64,000 nucleotides of DNA, taken from assembly GCF_000151665.1 (NCBI RefSeq), contig NW_013171815.1, positions 1,501,153 through 1,565,152 of the forward strand, written 5' to 3'. Both the position numbers and the translations under genes were made by a program. Below the pieces are notes generated by a model. It saw nothing but the letters and a program-made list of their open reading frames with translations, had not been told where the DNA came from and did no database searches. Positions 18,678 through 31,613 of this stretch are shown here, one piece after another. The stretch comes from Blastocystis hominis (Eukaryota; Sar; Bigyra; Opalinata; Blastocystidae). Each line of letters starts with the position of its first letter. Within the stretch, counting starts at the first letter, position 1.

Positions 18678-20332
18678 CTACCTGGCTCCACTCTTCTCCA
18701 GATCCTCCCACTTGTTAATCATCAGGCGCGAGCAGGCCGACAGCGAGGCCTCCATTATCTTGCTGTTCTCGCTCGCCAGAAGCGCCATCACCTTCTCCTT
18801 CCCATGGAACTGCGCGACGATCCTACCTCTCACCCTCTCCCCCATCGCTCACTTTCGTCCATTGGGATAATAGCACGCGAAGGCGCTCAGATCGTGACAG
18901 GCGATGCACACCGTGTCCACGTCCTTGCTCCCCAGACACTCAATCAGCTTTTTGATCAGTTTGAAGTCCTCCAGCTCGAACGCGCGCACGTTCTCCTTCC
19001 AGAAATCGTCGGTGTGGCGCGGACCGGCGTGCAGAAGCCCGGTCTCCAGCTCCTTCACGTAGAGATCGAAGGAGGTCAGCATGTCGTAGTTCGCGTTCAG
19101 CACGTCCAGCACGACCTTCAAGGTCTCGCTGATATCGTGGTCCTTGAACATGCGCTGGTTGAGCAGGTTCAGCTTTCGGATCGCACCGCAGGCGATGAGA
19201 TCCTCGACGAGTTCAGGGAGCTTGATGAGATTCTGCACGATGCTCACGATCACGCGGATGATCTTCTCGCTGTTGTACGTGTTCAGACTCTCCGCGAGAC
19301 GCTCCACCACGTTCAGATGCTTCTTGCCGAAGAGCGGGAGCGTGTCGGGCAGGAAGGAGATCATCCAGATGCACAGCAGCAGCTCGTAGACGAACTGCAC
19401 GGCGTTGGTGACACAGAGATCGAACAGAGTGCTCAAACTGCCATTCAAGCGATCGTCCGGACTTACATCGACAGCAGATTCGACTGCACCGCGACCACTC
19501 GGTTCGGCTTGTAGCGCAGATACATCTAGAGGCAAACACGCGACGCACTGCCTACGGCGAGGCCGGAAATCACAAGCAGACTGTCCATTTCGTCCATGGA
19601 TTTCTGGGAAACCGCCGAGAAGGAGGACAGAACGAACGAAAGGAACGTCGACCGCAGCGTGGCTTGGGGATTCGAAGCCTCCGCAGATTCCGCGGACTCC
19701 ACAGGCTCCACAGGCTCCTCAGAGAGAGAGACAGAGCAGAGGAAGCCGGAGAGAAGGACAATCAAGCGACGAGTGGATTCGGTTCGGTCGCTTGGAACGG
19801 AAGACACGGGCGTCTGCATACTGCCCAGCTCGTGCATTTTCTCGTTCAGAATTGTGCACAGGGCCGACAGATTTGACACGGAAAGGATACTAGCGCTGTA
19901 CTTGTTGTCATAGTTGAAGATCTTTTCAAGAAGCAACAAGGTCTGACGAATCGTGTTCTTATTTGTCTCTCCCTTTAGGATGAGGATCAGAGCATCCACT
20001 GCAACAACAATGCTCTTCGCATCGGTTGTCGCTTCAGTGGAACTCAATTTCTCGATCGCCTTCACCTGATCCTCCGAAAGCAATGATGTTTCGGTCTCTC
20101 CGTGCCTACGAGAGTGAGATCCTCCTCCTAATTTCAAACAATGAGAATTTCGACCAGTTGAAGGAAGTGGTATCTTCTACTTCTCTTGATTTATCATCTT
20201 CAACAGAACCGAGTACAATTCGATCCGAACGAACGTTAAGACCTAGCAATTCCTCCAAATCGAAGGTTTTCTTTGCTCTACAAAATTAATCTCTTCAAAT
20301 TCGACATCTCCTTACTTGCTGCTTTGACTCAT
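18678..20332 (-). CDS. VMA13: V-type proton ATPase subunit H
   Basis: Regulatory subunit that bridges V1 and Vo of the proton pump on acidic compartments. Start at 20332 (MSQSSKAKKTFDLEELLGLN), introns of 38, 34, 30, 29 and 31 nt. The product is an all-helical armadillo/HEAT protein: TSLLSEDQVKAIEKLSSTEA, then KHLNVVERLAESLNTYNSEK. The C-terminal domain is diagnostic: DTVCIACHDLSAFACYYPNG, a short splice, then IVAQFHGKEKVMALL and SRLMINKWEDLEKS, corresponding to CHDI.E.VR.YP.GK and L...MV..WE.L. A Ser/Glu/Pro-rich tract (SLSEEPVEPVESAESAEAS) is inserted. The TAG at 18678-18680 is the first stop; a further 31-nt intron could replace the last residue with SSM. Confidence 0.9.
19681..19722 (-). 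repeat. Coding 9-bp repeat (EPV/ESA) in V-ATPase H
   Basis: Degenerate nonamers encode EEPVEPVESAESAEAS within an otherwise helical protein. Confidence 0.5.
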
Positions 20333-20512
20333 AATTCCTTAAGGCTGCAGAATCTGCGACTAAGTAATCATAATTCGTAGAAACAGAGAACCATTTTCAG
20401 AAGAACCCGACAGTTTCGCATCAGAACCGCGGGATACCGCTAATTCCATTCTCCTTTATTCTTGTGTTTCAAACAAAAAGAAATAGTATGATCCGCTTTA
20501 AAAACACATTCA

Positions 20513-21904
20513 CTACAGGTCACTATCCAGATCTTCGAGATCCTCCGAACTCCTTCGTGACTTGTTCACACCATGGTTCAGCAGTGCGTCAATGAACGCA
20601 GTCTGCGAACTACTTTCACTGTAGCTATACGCAGCCTTTCCCGTCGCCTGCACTCGCGTCATCGCCCGTTTGAAGTCCTTGATCTATTTTGAACCTTTCA
20701 TCCGCATTATCTACATTCATTCTGCGCACTGGAGCGTCCATTCGAATATCGCAGAGACGCATTCCATTCCTGCGACTTTCATCGATCATCTCGCGAATCG
20801 GATAGATGCAGGCGGTCTTACACAGCTCATTCAAATCACTTCCGCTATAGGAATCGGTAATCGCAGCGAGTTCCTTAATGCACTCCTCATCCACGACTTC
20901 GTTCTTCAGAATCAGCCGCAAAATCGATTCTCGCTGCTGTTTACTCTATTTCACACTCCACGCTCGATGCTACAGGGAGATCCACCAGGAAGGTGCATGG
21001 CAGTCTTCGAAGGAAAGCCTTATCGATATCCCATGGCCGATTTCTGCATAAAACGAAAAGCGACCAGAACGTACGTGGCACCCACAACGACAATTCCGTA
21101 CTGATTGTTCGTGTTCTCGGAGAGCATTCCGTCCCAGAGCTGCAGGAACTCCGATTTCATTTGAGCATTGGCCTACAATGAAGGAGACGATCACAAGAAA
21201 AACCTCGTCGTTCCCTCGGCCACGCGCACTGAGGAAAATATCGACTTCGTCGATGAAGAGAATACAGGGAGACAACTTTCGACACATTGAAAAGAGAGCA
21301 CGGATCAGTTTCTGACTCTCTCCGAAATACATGTTCATTAGAGTGGATCTATCCATAAGAACGCTCACAGAATCGGACAATTGAAGATTGATGAAAGGAA
21401 CACCGGACTCTTTGGCAAGCGCCTTAGCTAACATCGTCTTTCCAGTGCCAGGAGGACCATACAGCAACACTCCTTTGGGAAGAGAAAAAAGGGAGTGAGA
21501 AACAAAAAGTTGGGGCTCTTTGAGCGGTAAAATGATCATGTCTTGGAGCTCTTGTTTGATTTGGTCGATTCCAGCAATATCATCAAACGTAGTCGAAATA
21601 TGGTCAGGATCAATAACATCCTGCATTACAATCGCTTCGTACTACACGTTCAACATCAAAACCAGTGCGACATTATTCGAAATATCGACTGTTCGTCCCG
21701 TTTTCTCCTCTCGCTTGCGTAACCACTCGGAATACGACTTCTTTGCGTTGTCCACATCCTGAGGTGTACAAGTCTCATTAGGCGTACCTTTTTACTCATG
21801 TCCATCGCGTCGATCAACTTTTTCGCTAAATAGGCGGACGCAAGTGTTCCACCCAAAGTAACTAGTATGGATGCTATAAGTTCGGCAGTATCTCCTTCAG
21901 GCAT
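20513..21904 (-). CDS. MSP1: Msp1/ATAD1-type AAA+ ATPase (outer-membrane protein extractor)
   Basis: Membrane-anchored AAA+ ATPase that pulls mislocalised tail-anchored proteins from the outer membrane of mitochondria and peroxisomes; here presumably the MRO. Start 21904 (MPEGDTAELIASILVTLGGT), one N-terminal membrane helix ending AYLAKKLID, then a linker NNYEAIVMQDVIDPDHIST. Walker A GPPGTGKTMLAKALAKESG, Walker B CILFIDEVD, pore-loop region LMNMYFGESQK and sensor/arginine finger region GATNRPWDIDKAFLRRLP are present, with DSYSGSDLNELCKTAC in the lid. Introns of 29, 30, 30, 31, 31, 28 and 31 nt. The 30-nt intron before STLMNMYFGE is in-frame and stop-free; only comparison with ATAD1 shows it is intronic. 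Encoded TAG at 20513-20515. Confidence 0.92.
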
Positions 21905-22397
21905 AGAAATATCAACAGAGAAATATCTGCTATTTTTGCAGCTGTAAAAACAGGAGGAATTTTCAGATAGATTGAAATGTCCGTATATTCGCTTTTCAAT
22001 ATGAGTGTATTACTAATATAAGGGGTCATCAAATTGAACAAGTCCTATTACTTGTTTCCATTCCTTTTTCATATTTTTATACAGTCTTTGGGAGGTTTTC
22101 ACTCGCGTCCTTGAAAAGGGTAAGTAAATGAGGTTTTATCGAATGTCTGTTTCTATGATGACTTTTTGAGCGTATGTCAGATGCCCATGATGACGTCTTT
22201 GAGATCTGAGAAACTAGGCTTGTTTGCAATAGAATGAACTAATGGTGTTTAGAGGACTTTGCGCTGGTAATCGTGTATTTCTTGTGTGTTGTTTGTTTTT
22301 ATACATGTGTTCATTATCAATACCAATACGGGCTTGATATTGTGGTGCGTTCTGGCGTCGTTCACTGCTTCCTGTGAATCTACCACTATTCCTTTGA
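21905..22397. other. Intergenic interval with an orphan 3'-end octamer
   Basis: About 490 nt between the divergent Msp1 and FKBP starts. I see no coding exon. It holds an exact TGTTTGTT at 22290-22297 on the plus strand with no recognised gene upstream. Confidence 0.5.
22290..22297 (+). terminator. Orphan TGTTTGTT
   Basis: Exact octamer without an identified gene ending before it; chance occurrence or the end of an unrecognised transcript. Confidence 0.3.
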
Positions 22398-22958
22398 TGA
22401 AGTATACACTCGTTCTTGCTGTATTCTTATTTGCGCTGGCGGTATCCCAGGAATATTCCATGGGAACTTTAGAACAGCCCAAAGCCGATTTGCCTGTTGA
22501 TGCGGAGTTGGTCATTCAGAACATTGTAATCCTCGGTCCACTTCGTTTACAATTAGTACACTCCTGGAGACTGCACGCAAAAGGCAGTGAAGGGAAATAT
22601 CGTGAATGTACACTACACTGTAGCCTTCCATCTTTGAATGTAATTTATAAGGGATACCTTTACAAGAATGGCAAGAAATTCGATTCTTCCTTTGACAGAA
22701 ATACTCCGTTCTCCCTGAAACTTGGAGCAGGACGTGTTATTCGTGGATGGGAAGAGGGTCTTCTCGGCATGTGCCCAGGGTATTTATGTGAATACTCAGT
22801 CATTTTGTAGTGAAAAGAGACGTCTTATCATTCCTGCCAATATGGGATATGGCATGAGAGGCGCTGGTGGCGTGATTCCTGGAGGTATGGTTTGTGTCTG
22901 GCTGTTATTGTGTAGGCGCTACTCTGGTATTTGACGTGGAATTGGTCTCAATGAAGTG
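22398..22958 (+). CDS. Secreted/ER FKBP-type prolyl isomerase; stop completed by poly(A)
   Basis: Peptidyl-prolyl cis-trans isomerase of the secretory pathway. Start 22398 ([20 protein letters not shown]), a clear signal peptide. Introns of 31, 32, 31 and 31 nt. The FKBP core is complete: [57 protein letters not shown], then [19 protein letters not shown]; residues Y, D, F, V-I, W and Y of the active-site pocket are in place. About 144 residues. The last codons are ATG AAG, then TGC at 22957-22959, whose T and G are five and four bases before TGTTTGTT; cleavage there gives UAA/UGA. With no cleavage the frame stays open for 16 codons and runs directly, in frame, into the ATG of the next gene at 23005. 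Confidence 0.92.
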
Positions 22959-22961
22959 CTT

Positions 22962-22969
22962 TGTTTGTT
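22962..22969 (+). terminator. TGTTTGTT motif completing the FKBP stop
   Basis: Exact octamer; in-frame T (22957) and G (22958) at -5 and -4. Confidence 0.87.
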
Positions 22970-23004
22970 TTATCAAATTAATTTGTATATTGGTGGTAGT
23001 TATC

Positions 23005-24412
23005 ATGGTCAACCTAACGCTTAATGTTGTCATAATTGTAGCACTTGCCCTCTTCATAGCTACCTCCTGTCTTTTTACATCAGATCGCCCCAACACAATT
23101 TCGTATGTTTTTCGTTTTGAAATTGATTGTAGTCATCAATTTAACACAATTTCATATGATATTTCTCCTATAAAACTCTCTCGTGTCAATACTGTGCAAA
23201 GGAAACGTATTGTTCATTCAATGTGTTTTAGTGATAGCAGAATTGAATTCTGACGATGCTCCATCTGCTTTTTCGTCGCAAACTCCTTTTCCTTCACGTA
23301 GTCCCACGGAGTCACCAAAGACTCAGCTAAGGGAATCTAGAAGCGATCCAACCGTAGTGCCAAGTTCACAAGCGGAAAATCATCCAGTCGTGCCTGACAT
23401 TAAACCCTCTGGTTTCAAAACTCCTATGAAAGTTGAAGCAACTGTCAATGTTGAACGCAATACTACAAAAGGCTGGGCTCAGGCGTTGCGGTATGCGAAG
23501 AGCTTGTTAACCGAGGAGGATCTGTATGTTCCCTTTGAATACAATTGCACGCTGCATTTCGGAGAGAAGGAATGCGCGAAAGGCGATCCCCGTCCCAACT
23601 ATGTGTACAAATACCACACACACAACACAAAAGAAATCTATCTCATCGTAATCAACCACCACTGGAACATCCTAGCCGCGCTTCCCTTCTTCCGAAACAA
23701 CTATTTCCGCAAATTCGCCGAGCTCTTCAACTCCGACTTCGACGTCGTGTATCTCGCTCCGGATCCGCAACCTGCTTTCACTGTATGCGCTCACGGACTT
23801 CGCGTCGGCGGAGAATACAGCTACTACACACTGACGGTGGCTTATCAGCTGTTCCACGACCTCCAATCGTACAAGTATGCGGGGTATTTCCTAATGAACG
23901 ACGATGCCTTTCTGGATCCGCTCTATCTGAACATGTACAACCTCTCAGAGAGCCATCACGAGCCAACGCGCACCTACAATCCCCGAGCTCCCTGGTCGTG
24001 GAACTCGATGAAAAACATGTTCGGGGTTCCTTATCCGCAAGCCCTGCGCAATGCAGTGGAAGAAGTGGTCGCGATTCCCGCGCTGGAGCGAGTGTGCCGT
24101 CTGTCGGATCCGGAGAACACGCGACGAAGCTTGCAGGATTATTTCTATGTGTCGAAGGATGATATCGCGTTGTTTGTGAAGTTGTCCTCGATCTTCTACA
24201 AGCATCGTGTCTTTTTAGAGCAAGCGGCGCCGACGATCAATTGGTGTCTCAGCCACAACGCGATCATTACGTGTAACCATAATTTCTGGAAGAATGTGAA
24301 GACATGTGTTCACTTGCATCCCATCAAACTTGGATCGCTTCATCAGCAAGGACTTGCGATGGATCATATTACGCGTCGAAACATCACACGTGTAGCTGTT
24401 ATGTCTTGGTGA
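23005..24412 (+). CDS. Type II membrane glycosyltransferase-like protein
   Basis: Start 23005 (MVNLTLNVVIIVALALFIAT): a short cytosolic start and one signal-anchor helix. Two introns (30 and 31 nt), then a Ser/Thr/Pro-rich stem (SSQTPFPSRSPTESPKTQ) and a luminal domain with N-glycosylation sequons (NTT, NCT, NLS). The domain opens with KEIYLIVINHHWNILAALPF and holds an aspartate pair in GYFLMNDDAFLDPLYL, as in metal-dependent nucleotide-sugar transferases, plus conserved-looking cysteines and a CVHLHPIKLG near the end. I cannot name the family, so the enzymatic role is inferred from topology and the NDD motif. The encoded TGA (24410-24412) begins exactly five bases before a variant motif TGTTTCAT. 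Confidence 0.75.
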
Positions 24413-24510
24413 TCTGTTTCATTTTATTAAGCAAGCAAAGCAAACAAAGCGAGCAAAGCAAACAAGCTCAGGAAGCACACATATAAACAAGCTAAGGAAG
24501 CAAGTTTACA

Positions 24511-24518
24511 AACAAACA
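24511..24518 (-). terminator. TGTTTGTT 3'-end motif of enolase
   Basis: Exact octamer on the minus strand, 18 nt beyond the encoded TAA; the flanking 24420-24530 is AAGC/AAAC-rich low complexity. Confidence 0.7.
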
Positions 24519-24536
24519 GACAAAGAGAATGCTTCT

Positions 24537-26092
<1,556 letters not shown>

Positions 26093-26187
26093 AGAACTAA
26101 AAACAAAAAAACTGAGAGAAAGAACAATGAGGAACTTTACAAAGAATTTTCGCATCTTTCATTTCTCAAACAATTCCACTAAACAAA

Positions 26188-28036
26188 TTACAAAGAGGCC
26201 ACACACGACTTTTCCAGCTCGCAAATCAGCAACTCGCCCATCTCCACGCTCCTTCGCGTCTTCTCATCCTTCATCTTCTCCACAATCTGCTTCACGATTT
26301 TCTCATACTCCTCTCCCGTTCCTCCATATTTCCCAAACACCCTCTCCTCAATAATCCTGCACAGAATCACATCTTCCGGACTCTGCAGCACGCCTCGCAA
26401 CTCCCCCAGCCGTTTCTTCCGTTTTTCCGCGGATTTCGCATCGAACTTCGCATCTACTCTCCACTCTCTTCCCTCCACCCACCCTCCAGCTCGCGCCTCG
26501 CCAACTCCTCAAACGACGTCTCCGCGAAATGCCGCTGCAGCTTCCTCTCCAGCAGACTTCGCAGATTCCCCGCGAATTCCCGCACCGTCTCCACACTACA
26601 TGAAACGCCCGCCCTGCCATCACTTGTGTCGCTCCAGCAACGCGACGATCTTGCACACCACGCAGCGATACGGCTCCGAGAACGTCGAGAACCACTGCGA
26701 TCAAGCCTCGCAATTATTTCTACCGCGATTCCGTTCTTCAGACCGTTCTTCACGCTCGTTAAAACAGGGACTTCCTCCGCGATTCCCGTCTCGTAGAGTT
26801 CTTTTAGAAGGCGTTTCACGTGCAGCATCGCTTCTTCTTCGCTGATTCGATCGAACGTTACTTCCGAACCGCGGGAATTCCCCCCTTTCGACTTCCCGGA
26901 ACCCGTTTTCCGTTTCTTTGGGGAGATCTTCGCGTCGTCTTCGCCCGGCGATCGACCCAATTGACCCAATTGACCCGATTGACCCGATTGACCCGATTGA
27001 CCCGATTGACCCGATTGACCTGACATCTGCGACGAAGATCGCAGTAACCGGCTCGCGCCGCGCTTCAGTCCGCGCCGTTCCTCCGGCTCGCCATCGCGAC
27101 CGCTTTCCCCGCGGCCAAGCGGCTTCCCGTCGCGTTCGGAGGCGGGAGACGAAGACAGAGAGCCGGCTCGGCTGCGTTTCGCGGGGATTCCGGGCTTGCA
27201 GACCCCGCAGAGACCGTTCCAAACGCAGTGCGGAACACATTGCTTGTGGTACACTAGATCGGAGAATCGTGGAAACGTGGAACCTGATAGACATTGTGGA
27301 TTGGTGCATCGGAAGTAGGACTTCTGCTGGAAGTGCGTTTCGGTCTGCGGAACGCCCGGGTCGCCGCATTTGATGCGAATATCGGCACGATCCAAATCAT
27401 CGATGGGCTTGTTGCAAACGATGCAATAGTCTGAGCGAAGAAGATCGTCATCAACCATGGTAGCTACACGTGATATTCAGTGGGGGAGAAAACGGTAGCG
27501 GATACGACAACGTTCAAGTCGAGAAAGCTCGCTATCCTGGGGGTGAGAGAACACTACAACAAACAAATACTCGCTTCGCTCGTAATATAAAGGAAGCGTC
27601 GATGCCTTTATTGGCTTTGTAATCGTTGTAATAGTCTTCGAATGGGTAGCAAATATCCTTAACCCCAACAACTTGACTAAAAAATTAAATTAATACGACT
27701 CAAATACGATGAATCCCTGTCATCGAAGAATTGGGCAATAAGCCGGTTTTGTGTTTTTTTCTTATTTAGTTTCAACATAGAAGATAAAGATGGAGACAAC
27801 CACTGAGGATGCAGCACAATTGCTGGCCAAAAAGGATAATCAAAAATTTTCAACCAAACCACTTCTCCGTATCTATTTATTAGACTGTCTACATGCAGTT
27901 ACAAATGACGAATCACGATGTTAGCGTCATCCTCTCGAAATGGATTGACAATAGTAGTGGAAGGCTCTTCTTTGACTTCCACCTCCCTTTTCTCGGGTTC
28001 TGCCTATTTGTTATCGTCAAATCGAAATAGAACCAT
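26188..28036 (-). CDS. PWWP - zinc finger - TFIIS-like chromatin/elongation protein
   Basis: Read as one gene. The ATG at 28034-28036 is followed immediately by a 30-nt intron, then AEPEKREVEVKEEPSTT and a PWWP domain (LYGEVVWLKIFDYPFWPAIV, RLIAQFFDD). The frame closes at TGA 27477, only 18 nt before the next ATG (27458), and an in-frame intron of 42 or 48 nt joins the two. Then comes a PHD-like zinc-binding region (YCIVCNKPIDD, IKCGDPG, YFRCTNPQC, HKQCVPHCVWNGLCGVCK), a basic linker with (GQS)n, and a TFIIS-type helical region (VREFAGNLRSLLERKLQRHF, KKRLGELRGVLQSPEDVILC). Such combinations read histone marks during transcription elongation; that role is inferred. Alternatively these are two tightly spaced genes. 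Encoded TAA starts five bases before the variant motif TGTTTAGT. Confidence 0.7.
26953..27020 (-). repeat. Coding 9-bp minisatellite, (GQS)n
   Basis: Seven to eight tandem nonamers (plus-strand unit CCGATTGAC, two copies with CCAATTGAC) encode GQS/GQL units between the zinc finger and the TFIIS-like region. Confidence 0.85.
27558..27565 (-). terminator. TGTTTGTT inside a proposed intron of the PWWP gene
   Basis: Exact octamer on the minus strand within a 34-nt intron. If used it would truncate the mRNA after the PWWP domain, but no T or TG codon start lies at -5. Confidence 0.4.
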
Positions 28037-28090
28037 TATTCTGCCTGATTATTAGAATTCCTAAATTCGATTTTCACAAAGACTTTCAGT

Positions 28091-30173
28091 ATGTTCAGAA
28101 AACAAACGGATGTCTTGCTTCAGACAAAGTCTTTCATCAAAAAGAAGGATGCAAATGAGTTGAGAAATCAACTTCAGTATTGCTTCAAAAACTACACGGC
28201 TGAGGCAGACAAAGCGGTCTTTTGCAGTTCTGATGTATGAATCGCTGACCGAATCGATTATTTCTAGAAGATTGAGCTCCTTCGTTTTAAGACGGGAGTT
28301 TGTGTATACAAAGATAAGACCGGAGAGCCTCTCATCATATTGACAAAGGAAGGACGCTATTACCCGACTAGTACATAAACGTTCGTCTTTTTGACCTAGT
28401 ATTTGCTCTGTGGAAGGCTCCCACCATTGTTCCCACGATCTACACCAACTCCTATGTCAGCAAGCGAATTATGGACGGAGCCGCTCTCATGGCTCCAGGC
28501 ATTATCGTTCCTGTATTCGCAGTCGGCGTATCTCACCAATCAGGAGGAAGGACTTCCCTCTCTTCTCCTCAACACGGTCGTATGCATCGCCGTCGAAAAT
28601 AACCCACTTCCTTTTGCTGTTGGATATATCAGTGTCAACAATTTCCAAGAAGCCGTTTCTTCGGGAGTTTCATTTCTTTCTGCCGTGCATTGTAGAAAGG
28701 CCGTGTGATCGAGATTATTCACACAGTCTACGACAGTCTCTACGAAGAGTTTGCTGCCAATCGAGTCCATTTTTGGCGGTATTTTTCATTCTAGTCTTCG
28801 CCTCCCGGTTTTTCTCCCCTTGCCATTCTCCCCATTCTCCCCGCGGAACCCGCGGAATCCGCTTCTTCAGCCGAAGAACCCGCGGAACCTGCGGAACCCA
28901 TGGAATCCTCAGAGCCCACCGAACATGCTGAGAGTCCCGCGGAACTTGATTCGGCTCCCGCCTCTGCGAGTGCGATCCCCGCGGGGAATTCCGTTCCGCC
29001 TGATAGTGAAACGCCCTTCAGCGTGAGCGAATCGACGATGGACGAAGAATTCAAAAGCTTGTGTCTCCGCGTAGAATTTGTGGGATCCCACGATGTAGTG
29101 TCTGAGCGACGTGAGGGAGGAGGAGCTTCCCATGCAGGTGTCGACGTTCAACAGCAAGTATCTGCGGAAGGCGGAGTATATCAATCGGTTTGCAGCGAGT
29201 CCGTATTGTGGAAACGGAGAAAGATGTTGAGGCGTAGATTGCGGCGATGTGGCCGACGCGAAGGGACTGCGATGGGAGAAGACCTCGTTTAAGAAATTGC
29301 CCGCACTGATGGCGTGCTTGAGCGAGATGAAGCTGATCACGCTGAAAACCATCGCGAAGCAGTTGGTTCGGATTGGACGGCGGTTTTATTCTAGACAATT
29401 CTCTCGCTGAACCAGCAGCATGAGGCTCTGCTGCAGTATCGCGCTTATATCGCCAAGAACAAACGGGAAACTCCCGGAATGGCGAGAAAAGACGACGACG
29501 ATGACGGAGACGGTCCCGAAGTCTCGCAGAGCGCGCTTTATCGAGTGAGCGGGTTTTTAAAGGGGCTGTTTATGGCGATGGGATGCGATCCTGCGGGGTT
29601 GTACTCGCTATCCGATGCTCGGAGAGTTTTGCAGGATTACATAAAGGAACGAGACTTGGTATGCGCTGAGAATCCGCAGAACGTGGTAGATGTTGGGGAG
29701 ATGGGTGATCGACAGAGACTGGATGAATTACTGGTGGACGCAATTTACAGAGATAAGAAAGTGCCGGAAAATGGATTTCCAATGGAATTGTCAAGAGCGG
29801 AGTTGGTGAAATTGTTTACAGAGAGATTACTTCCGTACCATTGCGTTTCTGTGAATGATAAAGTCGTTGTGAAGAAGGGAAAGTGCCAGAAGATCGAGAT
29901 CGTCACTCAGAAGATGAAGGGGGCCCATCGGGAACTGACATTGGTGTATAACACTTCCGACTTTATGGTAAACACGAAAGAATTGATAACAGCACTGGCG
30001 AAAGCATGTGCATCAAGGTAATCCTATTTTCCACTTTGAATGCTAGTTGCTGCGAGAAGAGCGGACCTACAGGAAATTTCATTCAAGTCCAGGGCAAGGT
30101 AGCACCCCAAGTTAAGAATGTTCTGATAAAACAGTTTAAGATTCCCTCCAAGCAAATTGACGTTAAAAAGTGA
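28091..30173 (+). CDS. EIF2D: Translation factor eIF2D (ligatin)
   Basis: Non-canonical initiation and recycling factor that delivers or removes tRNA at the 40S P site. Start 28091 (MFRKQTDVLLQTKSFIKKKD), only 54 nt from the divergent PWWP gene start. About nine introns of 28-37 nt; the one in the AEP-rich tract (after 28780) is not exactly resolved. Domain order matches eIF2D: N-terminal DUF1947-like and PUA region (LIFALWKAPTIVPTIYTNSY, NPLPFAVGYISVNNF, KGRVIEIIHTVYDSLYEEF), an acidic linker, a SWIB/winged-helix region (MQVSTFNSKYLRKAEYINRF, EKTSFKKLPALMACLSEMKL), and the C-terminal SUI1 fold (LPYHCVSVNDKVVVKKGKCQ, KIEIVTQKMKGAHRELTLV, PQVKNVLIKQFKIPSKQIDV). Encoded TGA at 30171-30173. Confidence 0.9.
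28842..28902 (+). repeat. Coding 9-bp repeat (AEP/AES) in eIF2D
   Basis: Nonamers of the form CCCGCGGAA encode SAEEPAEPAEP, in the acidic linker of eIF2D. Confidence 0.65.
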
Positions 30174-30342
30174 GCGATTTTGGGTTTTTCTCTTTGTTTT
30201 ATTCACAAATTGATGAGGAAATATAATATTGAGGGGGTACGATTTCCGATTATTTATTTACTGTATAAGTGCATAGCCAGCCCTTTGGTCGCTTTGCTTT
30301 CTTGATTTGCCTAGAAAACTATTTCAAGAGTCTAAATTAATA

Positions 30343-30763
<421 letters not shown>

Positions 30764-30794
30764 TCTCTTTTTCAGGTCTTGGAATAGTACAATT

Positions 30795-30802
30795 TGTTTG
30801 TT
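30795..30802 (+). terminator. TGTTTGTT 3'-end motif of eL43
   Basis: Exact octamer 31 nt after the stop, within a short palindrome TTTGTTTGTTAAACAAAG. Confidence 0.7.
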
Positions 30803-31613
30803 AAACAAAGAAATAAACGGGGCATGTGGTAATGGGTATGGAAGAAGGAAATAGTAGCTCTTTCAGTCTTTTGCTGCTTCCTTTCTAACTACCCTTGGAG
30901 ATTTGAAAGCACGAAAGGAGCTGATATGATCAAAAAAGGGTTGTGGATGGAGTTTTCAAAAGGTAGAGATGGATACGTTTCGTTCATAGGCCCGCTGTCA
31001 TTCATCATAAATGTATGATCTTTTACGCTATGCTAATTTTCTCTTCCTTGATCCCAGATTGGGTTCGAGTGAAAATGCCTCGACACAATACAATTTTATT
31101 TCTGATAGACATAGCTTTCCTTGGATTGCCACTAGTATCGATTAGAATGATCACAGCTTACTTTTAGGGTTTTCTTGCTTATCGGCAAAATCCTATTTTG
31201 AATCACATCGAACAGCAATGTACATCGCTGCTGGCGACCGTATCGACGATATCCATTGTTTCCAATTCCATGTTTAAACAGGTGTTATCCATGACCTAAC
31301 AATACATATTGGCATGATATTCACTCTAACACCATTGCTATCTGGACACGAGAGTAAAACCCCGACAGACTCATCTTCGGAAAGATCTGCAGAGTTAGAC
31401 TCATTTAGACCCACAATCAATCAAGCAAACCTACCGATGTTGTTAACGGCGTATTCGATGTCCATAGAGCTTATTATTTGAACAAACAGCCAAAAACTAG
31501 AATACAAAAAATCACAAACTGGCCTCAAACCGCCTTATCTCTGACAGCCCCACAGCTCCATTCCGTATAAGTCGAATATACGCAATCATATTGCTAAGCG
31601 CCAAAATACATCC
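30803..31613. other. AT-rich intergenic region, no gene seen
   Basis: About 810 nt, no frame with family resemblance and no clear chain of short introns joining frames. Confidence 0.5.

Noticed and set aside
22894-23253. Continuous 119-codon frame joining FKBP end and next gene start
   Set aside because: Not a gene of its own; it is the FKBP last exon, the spacer and the first exon of the next gene in one frame. Reported as a finding instead.
24420-24530. AAGC/AAAC-rich stretch as a possible CRISPR or structured repeat
   Set aside because: Irregular low-complexity sequence without regular spacers; eukaryotic context.
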